Source of the DNA: Gonapodya sp. JEL0774
Taxonomy: Eukaryota > Monoblepharomycota > Monoblepharidomycetes > Monoblepharidales > Gonapodyaceae
Direction: 5' to 3'
Assembly: GCA_027604505.1 (NCBI GenBank)
Contig: JADIIX010000011.1
Coordinates: forward strand, 186,001-250,000
DNA length: 64,000 bases
Made by a program: the position numbers and the translations under genes. This document shows positions 24,263-35,773 of this stretch, piece by piece. Each line of letters opens with the position of its first letter. The first letter of the stretch is position 1. The notes below the pieces were generated by a model. It saw nothing but the letters and a program-made list of their open reading frames with translations. It was not told the origin of the DNA and made no database searches.

Positions 24263-26074
24263 ATGCGACTGCCACTGTCGCCGCTGTCCACATTCCCGCG
24301 TGTCTCGCCATCGCTCACTGCGCGCGCCTTCTCCAATCCCCAAAACTTCCGTTCCGTTCAATCTCATTCTCGACGCTCGGTCGCTCCATCGACCCCGCTC
24401 CCTCCTCCACCAAAAACAGCTTCGATTCTCGTCGATTCTTTCGCCCGCTCTTTCCCAACACAAATCCCTTCAAACTCAGATCCGCACCATCCCCTCCTCG
24501 CAAACCTACCCAAAGGAACTCAAATTATTTCTTCGGGGCAACCCGAGGCCCTGAAAACAGTAGATGCAAACGATGGTCAAGGTGTGTGTATGAGGCGCAT
24601 ATGATGGGCGGGTGCGGAGTGCCTGTGGGCGTTAGGGATCAGATTCTCTTTTCGGAAATGCAAAGCACTGGCGAAAACCAGGAAACTCTTGAGGAATCGC
24701 CTTCGCATTGGCACTGCGGATTCATGAGAGGACGTGCTCTGTTTCTTGGAGACGGTTTGAGTGATGCTCGTCAAAATCACTAGTAGTAGGCCCAACATTG
24801 ATGGTGAGGAACGGGATCACCCATAACATATTCACGGCCGAGACTCAGGGTTCATGGGATTCGCTAGGTGTACCCCGTGAAACTCGGGGCTCTTCCTTTT
24901 CTGGAATGGTTTCTGGAATGGAAGATCGGGCTCGAAACGTGTCGAGCTCGAGACTCAAACCATGAACACGAACATTTTCTGTTTCATGTCACCCACGAAC
25001 ATTTTCTGTTTCATGCCACCATCCAACTCTTGCACCGCCTACTCCTCTCTATGCTTAGCCCCCGTCCAATCTCTTCTCCGCTCCTTCCTCACGTCACTAC
25101 CACTCGGCCTCATCCTCCTCTCTCCGGCCACCTTCCGCTACCCGCTCCGCGTTGACATTCTCCACCGCTACGAAGTCTGGCGTCAATCTGTGATAAAATC
25201 AGGAACGCGGAGTACAAAGAGCCGGAGCGAGGCTCGTGCAGGAGGGAGGAAAGTGCGGAGGCAGAAGGGGAGTGGGAGAGCGAGATTAGGGCCGGCGAGG
25301 AGTCCCATGATGAACAAGGGTGAGTAAGGATGAAGTACTGAGCGTTTATGAGGAGTGGGATTGCTTTGGAAAAGCATCGTCCTTCGCTGGAGAGTGTGGA
25401 CGGGGACGATTGCACTCTGGGGACACCGAATGCACCAAGCGCCAACCCTCAACGAGCAAGGGACGAAAAAACATTTGTGAGAGAGACAGTGCTGTGTTGA
25501 TATTCACGTTGGAGCACCTCGAGACCCTTCGTCGAAGATGGCCGTTTTTGAATCCGTTGTCCCACGAACACTTCCCTCCACCACTCTCACACACCAACCA
25601 GGCGCCCGCGCCCACGGGCCCCACCCACACACCCCCGCGACCCTTCTCCCGCGCAAAGTCCGCTTGCTCGCCCTCCGGACTGCCCTGAGTGCGAAACTCA
25701 CCCAACGCCAGCTCATCGTGGTAGACTCAATCACCCTCTCTACTCACCGCACGGCGGTGGCGGTAGACATTCTTCGTCGACACGGACTGGAGAACAGGAA
25801 GGTGCTTCTCGTTCCCGGGAGTCCCGAGCCGCAAGTCAATGTGATACTGGCGACGAATAATCTGAAAACTGTGGAGGTGAGAGAGGTGAGGGAGATCGAC
25901 GCACACGAGGTGATGAAGTGCGAATACATTGTCGTGGATGTGGAGGCTGTGGGTTGGTTGGAGACGGTGGTCAAGGGAGGCAAGAGGGAGAGGGAGGGCA
26001 GGAATGAACTACAGGTGGTGAAGGTGGGGGGCAAAGGGAGGAAGAAGTGGTTAAAACGGAGTGAGAGGGTGTGA
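24263..26074 (+). CDS. MRPL4: Mitochondrial large-subunit ribosomal protein uL4m
   Basis: Structural protein of the mitochondrial large ribosomal subunit that lines the exit tunnel. Three exons join in frame: 24263-24581, 25059-25319 and 25602-26074, giving 350 residues. The N-terminus MRLPLSPLSTFPRVSPSLTA is basic and Ser/Leu-rich with no acidic residue, as expected for a mitochondrial presequence. The uL4 core beg ins at FRYPLRVDILHRYEVWRQSV and continues with the universally conserved basic loop (GTRSTKSRSEARAGGRKVRR, QKGSGRARLGPARSP). Exon 3 gives GARAHGPHPHT, then LPRKVRLLALRTALSAKL and a basic C-terminus. The first intron (477 bases) contains a 27-base direct repeat. An earlier in-frame ATG was not needed, because the presequence starts at 24263. 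Confidence 0.9.
24968..25020. repeat. 27-base direct repeat in uL4m intron 1
   Basis: ACGAACATTTTCTGTTTCAT occurs at 24968 and again at 24995, with the bases between also nearly identical. It lies about 40 bases upstream of the splice acceptor of exon 2. Confidence 0.85.
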
Positions 26075-26176
26075 GGAATCGCTGGTTGAGTGGTATCTAG
26101 GAAATGTGGGACTGGTCTTTGGAGAACTGAGCACTCGCCGTGAGGATCCACAAGTGGGTGATGTTTGTGGAAGAGG

Positions 26177-26236
26177 GTCGACGTTGACCAACACACTACT
26201 GTCGACTTTGACCAACACACTACTGTCGACTTTGAA
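26177..26236. repeat. 24-base tandem repeat, 2.5 copies
   Basis: The unit GTCGACTTTGACCAACACAC followed by TACT is repeated at 26177 and 26201, with a partial third copy from 26225. The first copy has G in place of T at base 7. Confidence 0.85.
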
Positions 26237-27075
26237 CCCGAACGACCACGCAAACCCGACTCCTTGTCAACCGTGCTTCCAAACTCGACTCTTATCTGTG
26301 TCTCATGTCGGCTCTGGACACCTTAAACGGGAACTTTGAATGCTTGACAGGGACTAAGATGGTGAACGTTGCATTGGTTGGTGTAGTGCTTTGTCGATTT
26401 TGGGAACAAGGGCCACAGGGGTAATGTGTAATAGCAAAGAAACGCCATATGTTGTAATACCAATGACTTCTGATTGGGAGAAGTGGGAGGTGTTACATAC
26501 TGGACACTCCCGGCCAAACACAAATAAATACTCCACCATTCACTCCCTGAGAAACTAACGTGGTGATATCTCAAAAAGGAATGGCGGAACACTTGCGTTG
26601 TCTCTTCTTTCTCATCGTGTGAATCCCTAATGCGCGAGAGCCAGACATTTTAATTTCAACATTCACTGCGCGATAACAAGGTGTATTCGATTCACTCTGA
26701 TATCTTAAACCTTTTCTAAATGTACACTCGGGAGTTGAGACCGAGAACTCGATGTATTATTTCGACTCTGGGCACTGGTGCCACAACAACGGATTGTTGG
26801 ACATAGATCCTATCATCTTCATATCAAGTCAAATGATTATTTTATACGATGGTAAAATACAGATACAGCAATACTCAAACCATAGAAGACCCATAAATAT
26901 CCAAATATGAGGCGAATACGTCAGCAAAAGAACCGTAATAGCCAAAACTAGATGATCGTACGTCGGATATAGAGTGAGAATGCATGGGTTGAATCGGGTT
27001 TTTCTGAATGCACGAACTACCAAGGTACTCCTTATCTACGTGTTTTCAAGTGACCGTGACACGTCCAGAGTCGAA

Positions 27076-27135
27076 AGTCCATGTCCTGACCCGCAGGAGC
27101 ACAAGAGTCCATGTCCCGACCAGCAGGAGAACGAA
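27076..27135. repeat. 30-base imperfect tandem repeat, 2 copies
   Basis: AGTCCATGTCCTGACCCGCA followed by GGAGCACAAG at 27076 is repeated from 27106 with a few changes. It is close to the 3' end of the minus-strand zinc-family gene. Confidence 0.75.
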
Positions 27136-27210
27136 CTTCCTGTCGATTTCCTTTGAGCAATCCAAGCACACTCCGGCCAAAGATGAGTGCATTGATCCCC
27201 CTGTTGAGGG

Positions 27211-28860
27211 TCACTGATTGAAATCTACGTATAAGTCTGGGTCAAAGTTAATGTCACCGTCGCCCGTGTTCGGCTGTTCACCAGCGGTATCAGCTTCTTG
27301 GTGATCCGACTGCGCTGGTTGTAAAGCAAGATCAGGGATTTGAGGCAGAACGGCATTCATGGCTTGGTTGGAAAGTACCAAAGCCAAATACCAAGGAAGT
27401 GCTTGTACCGGGTCGGAAAATGGTGGATCGGTCGCAAGTTCCACGCGAGAAGCGACTTTCGACACCCCGTCGCCACTGGTTTCCGATTCATGTGTGTTCC
27501 TTTGTGAGACTTGACAAAAAAAAGCGGGTGGTTGACCTTGAATGTACGAAACTTGGTAAAGGCATACAGGACATTTAATGGACAGGTCTGTGAAGGCCGG
27601 AGCCAGTCAACGCCAATCCAGAATGACTCACCACTTGCTCCTGTGGTGCGGCCCTCCCTACGATTTCCTTGTCGTTGTCGCTTTGGTGCAATCACTGAGG
27701 TTTCGTTGATACTTCGCTTGCGTCCTGTTGGGATATGGAGATAACAAACAGGATAAATTCATCCACAAAGTGAGCACACCAGATTCCAGAACACAACCTC
27801 ACCTTTTGATGCCATAGGCTTCTCAGGTTGACCAGCTGTCAAATGTGACACTGGTTGATCTAGCGAGTAAGAATTGTTTGGGTGTCCATTTTCGGGTCCA
27901 CTTATGAGTATCACAGAACGTTCACGGTGCTCAGTGCAGGTATCGTAATGCCTCTTTGCTGCGGATATGTTACCACTGGATATCTTGCAGCGACTGCAGC
28001 GAAAGTGCTTGACTGGGCCGTGGTGCTTCTCTGAGCTGACTAAAACAACAAATTAAAGTCGCTTGGTGTCAGGGGAATAATCAATCAAACTTGAGAATAC
28101 TGTTCTGAGCTTACGGTGAGTAACCACGTTTCCATATTTGCTTTTGTAATCACACTTTTCTACAGGACATTGAAACTTGCCATCTCCAAGTTTAATGGGT
28201 GGGTGGTGCTTGGAGATGTGACTGTGCCACTTGCAGTACTCTGCAGGTGTGCTGATGACAGCGTTGCCGGTTTTGTAGCATATCAAGCGTTCACCCTTTT
28301 CATCCAAGAAGACATCCTGTAATTCACAATTCTTGTTTTCAAGGCAATATTCACACATCTGCTTTGAGGTTGGGTAAAATGAAGTAGAAGTGATTGAATC
28401 ATTCATGCCAAGATCCTCAGAGGACACGCGTGTCTTAGATCTAGTCACTCACATCATTTTCGTTGCGTTCACAACCTCGACGTGATCTTTTCAACTTGTC
28501 ATCGCTGCATTCAATTGAATTATGGCATGCAGATGTATGACAGTACTGCTCGGGGTTGTTAGGCACCGGAGTTGTGGTGTTTGCGAATACAAGATGTTCA
28601 CTCGTGGGATCCAAGTCGACATATCTGACTCTACAATTTTTGTGCACACCCCAATTGTCTTGCGTTTCCTTGAATTGGGTGAGGGTATAGGGGAAACGAG
28701 TAGAGCATCAGGGTGGGAACAGTGGGATACCCAGTGGCGCTGCAACAAGAGCTGCACACCAACCTCCAAGCTTTGTGCTCTTTCACGTTCTGAGCATTGG
28801 AGACGTACAGGTACAGGATGAGAAAACTTGGCCAGCACAACTCGACCAGAGGTGCCGGCT
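27211..28860 (-). CDS. Cys/His-rich putative zinc-binding protein, family member 1
   Basis: Unrecognised family; the DNA- or RNA-binding role is only a guess. Exons read on the minus strand, upstream to downstream, are as follows. A block around 28680-28456 carries KNCRVRYVDLDPTSEHLVFA and NNPEQYCHTSACHNS. The next exon, starting MCEYCLENKNCELQ and ending at an intron in codon His|Leu, carries ICYKTGNAVISTPAEYCKWH, SHISKHHPP and FQCPVEKCDYKSKYGNVVTH. The following exon, ending near 27810, carries KHHGPVKHFRCSRCKISSGN and a His/Cys pair (KRHYDTCTEH). Then come a basic exon (GRKRSINET, KRQRQGNRREGR) and a final acidic exon ending DPDLYVDFNQ at 27211. Likely metal ligands are CxxC/CxxxxC pairs followed by HxxxH or HxxxxxCxxxH. 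The 5' end was not resolved; open sequence up to about 28870 may belong to it. Members 2 and 3 lie at 35774-37376 and 37860-39125. Confidence 0.55.
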
Positions 28861-28869
28861 TGTTCCCGA

Positions 28870-30027
28870 CACATCGAAGCGGCGTCTGCGTCGTCTGTGT
28901 GAGAGCATTGGCTTGTATGAACGTCTATGTCATTAATCGAACAAAGTCAACAACCGTGTGGGTATGGAGCATAAAACCCATTCACCCACCTAGAGCTAAC
29001 GGATCAGCAGAACGGGTTGAGGGCATTCGAGGTGTTGAAGTATTGGGACAAGACATCGGCGTATTCTGATCCTTGTTCAGTGAGTCTGGAGAGAAAATTG
29101 TAACAACCATGGCTAGTGGTCCTAAGTACTTTGATGAGCATAAACGGGGCATAACTTACTCGTAGTCCGACTTGGATAGGGTGAATAGGCCAACCGCGGT
29201 GTATGGTGCACCCAATCGGGTTCAGTTTGACATGTTCCATCCACGGCGATGGGAGTCAAAATCTTTGAGCGATCAGAGTATGCAGTATTCAGTTTCGCCT
29301 AGATCGCAATTTTGTGAGAGGAAGCGGTGTTGGTTTCAAGGACCATTGGGTTACTTTTATGTTCGCAACTTGAGAGTAGAACTGGCTCAGTTTTCGAGGT
29401 GCAGTGGGGAACGTATTTGGATCCAATGTTGCAGTGTGCTCAATTAAATTGGTGATTAACTTGCGTGGCAAAAGCATTGAGCGGCCGGCAGTAAGTAGAA
29501 TGATGACCCCGCCGGAATGAGGAATGACAGTGATGAACCCACATTACACTCATTTTCCAGATCCTCAACATCGTCTTGTTTATCAGCGTCAGTCCTTCTG
29601 TTCATCACTGTGAAATTGATGCTCTAAACGTGAACAGCGTGATTTCGAAAGTGGTTGTGGCAAGCTCTGTGGGGGGCTGCCACAGTCGACTGTGGCTCAC
29701 CCGAAACAAGCCGGATTGGATGCACAAAATGGAACAGCACGCTAAAAGGGGCATGTTGCGTACCTCGACGACAGAGAAGTTCTAATAAGTAGTATGAATC
29801 ACGATTTAGCAATGCCGTGAGATAAAATCAACGCTCTAACTTCTGTGACTGGCTTTGTCGACCAACTGTAGTATTTTATTCATTTGCCGACGAAGATTTG
29901 CCTGGGCACTGAACAAGCAAACAGGATGGCGGAGCATGCAGGCTGGTGGGGTGGAGAGATAGCCAATCCCGTGTCATAGTGCACCCTCTTCTAACACCTA
30001 TAATTTACTAACAACTAACCTGTTGCA
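28870..30027. other. Region upstream of zinc-family member 1, possible extra exons
   Basis: Minus-strand open frames at about 29477-29289 (starts MLLPRKLITNLIEHTATLDP) and 29240-29004 could be upstream exons of the zinc-family gene or a separate small gene. They contain no family signal and could not be joined with confidence. The right end should contain the promoter of the Prp38B-like gene. Confidence 0.3.
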
Positions 30028-32431
30028 ATGGATGGGGACAAGAAAGCAAACACGATTCCAGTTGCCAATGACCGCGAAGACGTGCGTTTCTTTCCTCCTC
30101 TCGTTTCGTGGTCCTGTTCTTTCTTCTCTCCTTTAACATTCTTATTTCTTCCACTTGTAACCTTGCCTCTGCAGATGAACATGAACGCCGTCGTTTACAC
30201 AAATATTAGAACTTCTCTCTATTTTAAGCAGCTCTAGTGAGTATCACCTGTCTCTCCTGGCATTGCAAGCACCCCCCACCTCCGCTGGCGATCCGCAATA
30301 CGTGTAATGCTCCACTTTTAGAGGGCAGTATCCTACCATATCTCTATCTTCATTATAACTGACCTCGCCTGCGTGTCTACTATCCTATGCGGGTGAGAGC
30401 GGAGGCGGAAAGTGTCCTCCTCCACATCATCTTCTTGTAACCCTCTCACAACCCTTTGTGCTCTCTCCTCTCCCCATTTATTCTCATTTCGGAACACCTT
30501 CAACGCTCTGCTACCGACCAATGACTGAAACTCTGTACTTTCAAACAGTGAACTCAAAACTTACCACGAAGTACTCTCCGAGATCACCCGGAAAGGTTCG
30601 TACCCATTCTACCACAGTGAGGTTGACCTGGAGAGTGTCGAGTGATCAGGAGTGCGGGAAACTGACGGGATGAGATCCCGCCCTTCATTTGAGTGAGTCC
30701 GTTAAGCGGTGCACCCGTCATTCGATCCACATCTCCCGCTATGTACATGAGCTGCCCCGGGTTGTGCAAAAGATGTTGAAAGTAATGGAGAAAACTAGAT
30801 CACGATTCAGAGCAAAAGAGTTCCCGTGGTAGGGAACGTGAAAAAGTGGTCGGGAAACGGTGTCTCTTCGATTTGCAGAGAAACCACTCAATCATTGCAG
30901 TTCAAATGTTGGGCTTTACCGGATCCCACCGTTACTTTCCCATCCGGAAGAGCTTCTAACGACCGTCGTTGTCTCATAATCTTCCCCCATCGACCTTCCT
31001 AACCCTCCACTCGGCTTCCAACCTTGTTAAGTTGAATCCCTGGAACCTTTCCTCAAGGGAACGATGGCGTCTACCGCGTTCTGTCTCCTGTACAAGTTAT
31101 GGACACTCAGATTGACGGTTAAGCAAATAAGGGGCATGGTGGATACGGGGAAAGGGTAAGTTGAGCTTGACCCCACGAAATACAGCGCGAATGTCCACTC
31201 ACCATCAACGCGAACTTACACTTTGGCCTACCAAACTCTTAGCCATGTTCGTGCCATTGGCCTTCTCTATCTCCGGTACGTCCTCGATCCCAAAAAGCTC
31301 TACGAATGGTTCGAACCCTTCCTCTCCGACACCGAACCCGTGGTTATTGAACGGGGGGCACGTCCATCAACCATCGCCTACGTTGCGCGAACGCTGCTGA
31401 TGGAACAGAAATGGTTGGGGACAATGTTGCCGAGGATTCCTGTGCCGGTGGTGAAAGATATACAAGCAAAAATGAAGGACCGAGATGTAGGCGGTGCGCG
31501 TGGTGGAGGAGCGAGTGGGGGAGGTGGGGGCGGCAGGTGGGGGGACGATGATGTAAAGCCGAGTGAAGACTTCCCGGCACCGCCGTGGCTGGTGGGGAAG
31601 TTTCCGGGGAGTAGGGGCAAGGGAGGGACCAGTCGAGCAGGTGGAATTGGGGCGGCTGGGAGGGACGAAGAAGGGAGCTACGTGGGTGGAGGATATGGTG
31701 GCATGAGGGATGAGTTTGGGGAGAGGAGGGACAGCGCAGGTGAGGGATCCGGTGGGAGATACAGTGAGGGCGTACGGGAGAGGGGAGGATTGGGTGGTGG
31801 TGTGGGAGTAGGTGGATGGGACGGAGGGAGGGGGCGAGGATACGGAGGCTACGGAGGAGCGGGGTATAGGGACAGGGACGGCGAGTGGGGTGGGGATGGT
31901 TATGGTAGCCGAGGGGGTTTCAGCGGGGGTGCGGGGCGGGGCGGATATGGTGGTGGGCGAGGTGTGGGCCCGAGGGGTTTTGCGTATGGGTATGGGTTTG
32001 GAGGAGCTGGGAGTGATGGACGAGAGTACAGTTATGAAGAGAGAGGTGAGTTACTTTGGGGGAAGATCACTGCGTGGGTTTTAAGTGCAATTGCTGAAAG
32101 ACTTTATTCAATTCTGCCTCCGTCAGACCGGCGCGACGATCGGGATACTCGAGACTATAGAGATATCCGAGACGACCGTCGAGACCGTGATACACGAGAT
32201 GACCGCCGTCACCGAGACGCCGGCCGCTCTCGCGGTGACCGAAATGACGACGAGCGACGGGACAAGGATCGGGACGACCTTGATCGGCGGGACAAGCGGA
32301 CACGGAGCAGGAGTCCTCCACCGCCCAGGCGAGACAACGAGGGACACAAGGAGAAGGACCGAGATGGTGATAAAACATCGGAGAAAGGAAGTAGGGGGGA
32401 AATTGAGGAAGGGGAGGAGATGGAGGATTGA
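30028..32431 (+). CDS. PRPF38B: Prp38B-like pre-mRNA splicing factor
   Basis: PRP38-family proteins belong to the spliceosomal B complex and help activate it. Six exons keep the frame: 30028-30081, 30175-30236, 30549-30595, 31032-31155, 31243-32045 and 32127-32431, giving 464 residues. The conserved domain starts at MNMNAVVYTNIRTSLYFKQL and continues YELKTYHEVLSEITRKVESL, EPFLKGTMASTAFCLLYKLW and TLRLTVKQIRGMVDTGKGHV. It ends RAIGLLYLRYVLDPKKLYEW, with TMLPRIPVPVVKDIQ near the end of the domain. After it come about 180 residues of Gly/Arg/Tyr-rich sequence, then an Arg/Asp-repeat tail (RRDDRDTRDYRDIRDDRRD). RS- or RD-type tails are usual for PRPF38B. The spacing VESLEPFLKGT is shorter than in animal PRPF38B. 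The third intron is long (436 bases). Confidence 0.9.
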
Positions 32432-32631
32432 AAGTATTTGCAGCCAGTGTCGCGTTTTGTAGCACGGAATAGACGGCGCGTCAACCAACGCAGTCGATGG
32501 GGCAAGATGTAAGGTGTTTTGTTGGTTAAATCCTTCCAATGGTCGAAGGTCATGGAACGATGTGGCAATAATCGCGGTCACAATATGTATTCATCAAACA
32601 CTCCCGTGTGACCCAAGACAGTTTGTGCTCA

Positions 32632-33690
32632 TTATACTCCTCGTTCCTTAACGGCAGGTGTCCATGATGTGGTTTTAGGGAGGGTGGTGTTGTAGGGCTT
32701 CGCACAGATTGATAAGATCAACGAAGGATACGTATTGAGTTAGCAATAAGCACGGAGTTTTTACCTTATATGCAGCCTTCGACCCGGTGTAGTTAGGCTC
32801 GTGCGGGGTTTGGAACCTGCAAGCGCCCCATAATAGGTATGAGACCGATTTGAAAAGTCGAGGTTCCACAATAGAGTCCGGGTCCAGATGCATCGCTATC
32901 GATATGAGCATTCAACTTACTTGGGGTTAGTTTTCAGCGCTGGAGCGGGGTCGTCGTGCATCTTGTGCAACCAGCCATGCCTGCAACGGAATAGGAAGCA
33001 AGTGTGATGGGATGGTTCCCGCGACAGTCGCAACCGCGAAGCTCGAAAGAACAACAGAAAACGTTGCAGAAATTGTGTTTTCGTGTTGTGAATAAGTTTG
33101 TTCCAGTCTCCTGTTGTATTCGAGCGGGGCAGGAGGCGGATCACTTCCACCTCCACTGAACGAGTCCACGTGGCCGTCTTCCAGCACATGAAGGCTTCTG
33201 AGTAATGATTTTTAAAAACCGTGCCATGGGCGGCGTGCACCTCTGGGTTTGTCGATCGTTGCGTGGATGCAACCGACGTCCCCTTTCCATCCTTTCCCTG
33301 AACCTTACTGCACGCACCAGTCAGGGGCTACGGAGTCACCTGTGCCAGGGTATGTCCAGGACTTGTACTCTACCCAGCGTTGGCGGTCTGCAATAGGGAG
33401 AGGCAAGAGGTTGGCCATCGTGCGTGTGTACTCGTCGGGATGAAACACAGACTCATTGGCTCGTTCAGGTTCTCGTAATACTTGTTTCCCAGGTTATCCT
33501 CGCCCACCAATGTGCCAATCTTGGGGTCATGGCTTCCGAGAGAATGAAGGGGTTATGACATGACATGAAGATCGACAATTGTGGACACATACATGGTGTA
33601 GAGCTGTTTCAATGTTCGCTTCCATCCATTGTTGATGACGCCAGAAATGATTCTCGTAACGATGTTATTCAGATCACCCCAGCGAGACAT
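32632..33690 (-). CDS. NDUFA12: Complex I accessory subunit NDUFA12 (B17.2)
   Basis: Peripheral subunit of mitochondrial NADH:ubiquinone oxidoreductase, on the matrix arm. Six exons keep the frame on the minus strand: 33690-33593, 33532-33453, 33387-33318, 32980-32921, 32816-32765 and 32697-32632, giving 141 residues, the usual size. The reading is NNGWKRTLKQLYTIHDPKIG, TLVGEDNLGNKYYENLNEPM, NRQRWVEYKSWTYPG, APDWHGWLHKMHDDPAPAL and FQTPHEPNYTGSKAAYKPYN. The tail is TTLPKTTSWTPAVKERGV. An apparent frame slip after NEPM is resolved by a 65-base GT-AG intron (33452-33388). The 337-base intron between PDW and HGW is the longest. Presence of complex I fits a fungus outside the fermentative yeasts. 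Confidence 0.93.
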
Positions 33691-33851
33691 GATTGGAATC
33701 TCGTTGGGAGCAAGTGTGGGCACACCGAAGGATCTCTTTCTTCATGCCTTCAATATTTATTATTTATGAATGAACCATGCAAGATATAAAAAAACCAAGC
33801 CTGCAAGACCCTGGCGTACCGATGCGAAGGTTTCTTTCGAGTCAGGGGCTA

Positions 33852-35574
33852 CTATTCTCCCAATGAGTTGGAATGTGATTGCGACCATGTTCCACTGGTA
33901 TAAGCGCTCGACCTGACTGCTCCCCCTTCTTCATAGCTAAATTGCGGTCCATCAGTATCTTCCACGACAGGTTCTCTGATGCTCTTGACCCTGGAGAAAG
34001 TCCTCGGAAGAGGCTTCAGCTTCCCAGTGGGTGACTCTAAAGAATTCGCGAGGGACCAAGGTATTCTGGATACGAGAGACGAACCCCCGCCAGGCAAGGA
34101 TGAGATGGTGGAGGGTAAGGTGGTGTTGCCACTACGCAATGAAGAGGATTGTTCTGGCCGTTGAAGGGAACCAACGGGAAGCTCGGATAGCGAGAAACCG
34201 GCCTCAGGAAAAAATTCAGCGGTATTAAGGGAGGAATCGAAGGGGGAGGAAGTGGAGTTGATTTGGGAAGAGAGAGGGGACAGGGCACCGACTGTTCAGT
34301 TTGCCAATGCAAGTAAGCAACAAATAGATGTGAATGTGATCAAGCACATTGGAAGATTTCAGTCGAAGCAAACACGAAAAGTGGCGCCAAGTTAACCCAC
34401 ACGGAAGAGCTCCGACAGGTTCTTCTAGTGATGACACTACTCCCCACTTCCGCGCAGCACACCAGCCATCAGCATACACAAGCATAACGAGGACCTGATC
34501 TCCTACAGAGACGGAGAGCTCATCCTCGTTTTGGGCAATCCACGCATATCGTGCGACGAACACGTCATTAACAGTGACGACTGAGGGTACGGATCCTTCC
34601 TCGGACTGCAGGGTGGTCCCAGCCATACTGTGCTCCGTGCTCGTTGAGTACCCATCATGCGGAGTACTGGCGCCGTGACTCCTCGTGGGAGCAGCGTTTG
34701 CAGCAAGAGTCATGGAGGCCCAAGCACCGTAAGCGGGAGGAGGGACTAAAGGTGGGAGATCCGAGAGTGGAGCTTCCTCTCGCACCCCTGATACTGTGGA
34801 GTTACTATGACTTTCCCTCGGTGACCGAGACCTTCGCCCAGGTTTAGTGGCATTGGGATGAGTGTTCTCTTTGTCCACTGACGGCCTTTTTCGAATCTTG
34901 GTGCAGACGAAAAAGGCCAACACGACAAACAGCGCGCCAACAAGTCCTCCAACCACACCACCAATAATTCCAGCAAGTGACGGACCTGAGGACGATGGGT
35001 CAGGTTTTGACGAAGAGGTTGATGAGGTAGCAGCACTAGAAGTGGGGGTGGGATTCGCTAGCGTGCTTGAAGCTACCCTCTCGCCGGAGCATCCCACGCC
35101 ATCGTAGACCTTCCACGTGTTCCCATCATCACATGTGATACCACATTGTAGGGAGTTGAACGCGTCGACTTGGAAGCAACCAATGGTGCTGTTGGGAGGC
35201 GGGGGTCCACAGTACGAGGAGCCGCACGTCCCCCCGTCACAAATCGTAGCCGTATATCGGAAGGGGTTGATCCTGGCATTGCAGGCCCTGGGTTTGGGAG
35301 TGGTGACGAAAAGAACCTCCAGGTATGGACCTCTGAGCTGAACTCGAAACACTCTTATGAACAAAGCTCACCAGTAACAATATCCTCGTCGGCAGTCCAC
35401 ATATGGCGAATCAGGATTGCTAATCTCGAAGTTGATGCCAGTACAGTCGTTGACAGTTGTACAGTTGCTCGCAGACGTGTAAGCGGCGGCTGTTGGCCGG
35501 CAAGCTAATGCCAGGAATATTGTTGTAGCCATAGAAACTGCGACTAGCGCTGACCATCTCCGTGTTCGCAACAT
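33852..35574 (-). CDS. Single-pass membrane protein with Cys-rich ectodomain and cytoplasmic SH3 domain
   Basis: The first exon (35574-35372) encodes a signal peptide (MLRTRRWSALVAVSMATTIF then LALACRPTAAA) followed by Cys-containing sequence. The second starts at 35287 and continues the Cys-rich ectodomain (ICDGGTCGSSYCG, CFQVDAFNSLQCGITCDDGN). It goes on through a Ser/Thr/Pro stalk to a transmembrane helix (GIIGGVVGGLVGALFVVLAF) with a basic stop-transfer (KIRKRPS). The cytoplasmic part has a Pro-rich stretch and an SH3 domain (VFVARYAWIAQNEDELSVSV then GDQVLVMLVYADGWCAARK). A further C-terminal block (about 34290-33852) is Ser/Pro-rich and ends SHSNSLGE. The junction between SH3 and that block is not settled. 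Membrane SH3 proteins such as Sho1 and Fus1 scaffold signalling at the cell surface; a similar role is an inference. Confidence 0.75.
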
Positions 35575-35773
35575 CGCACCTGTTTGTTGCGGCAAGAATG
35601 GGTTTCGCCTAGACCTGGGGCTCAGCCACTTGACTTCACCACTCGGTCTGAACATTGTAATGACTTTTTCTTTCACCACTGAGAAAAGAGACAAGGAGCG
35701 AGCATGCGCGCATGTAGTAGTGAATCGTAAATAACAATATTTTAATAATACCAGTCCGCTGAGCAGGCGGAGC

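Larger units (their letters stand above)
26075..27210. other. Intergenic region with two short tandem repeats
   Basis: About 1.1 kb between two convergent genes (uL4m on +, zinc-family gene on -). No gene is supported. Two tandem direct repeats are present and listed separately. Confidence 0.45.

Noticed and set aside
24127-24783. 218-codon + strand open frame overlapping the uL4m start
   Set aside because: The frame starting at 24263 gives a mitochondrial presequence and joins in phase to the uL4 core; this one does not.
26177-27135. CRISPR-like array
   Set aside because: The repeats are contiguous tandem copies of different units without spacers, in a eukaryotic genome.
33388-33532. Apparent frameshift in NDUFA12 after KYYENLNEPM
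   Set aside because: A 65-base GT-AG intron with a strong polypyrimidine acceptor restores the frame and the conserved RQRWVEY sequence.
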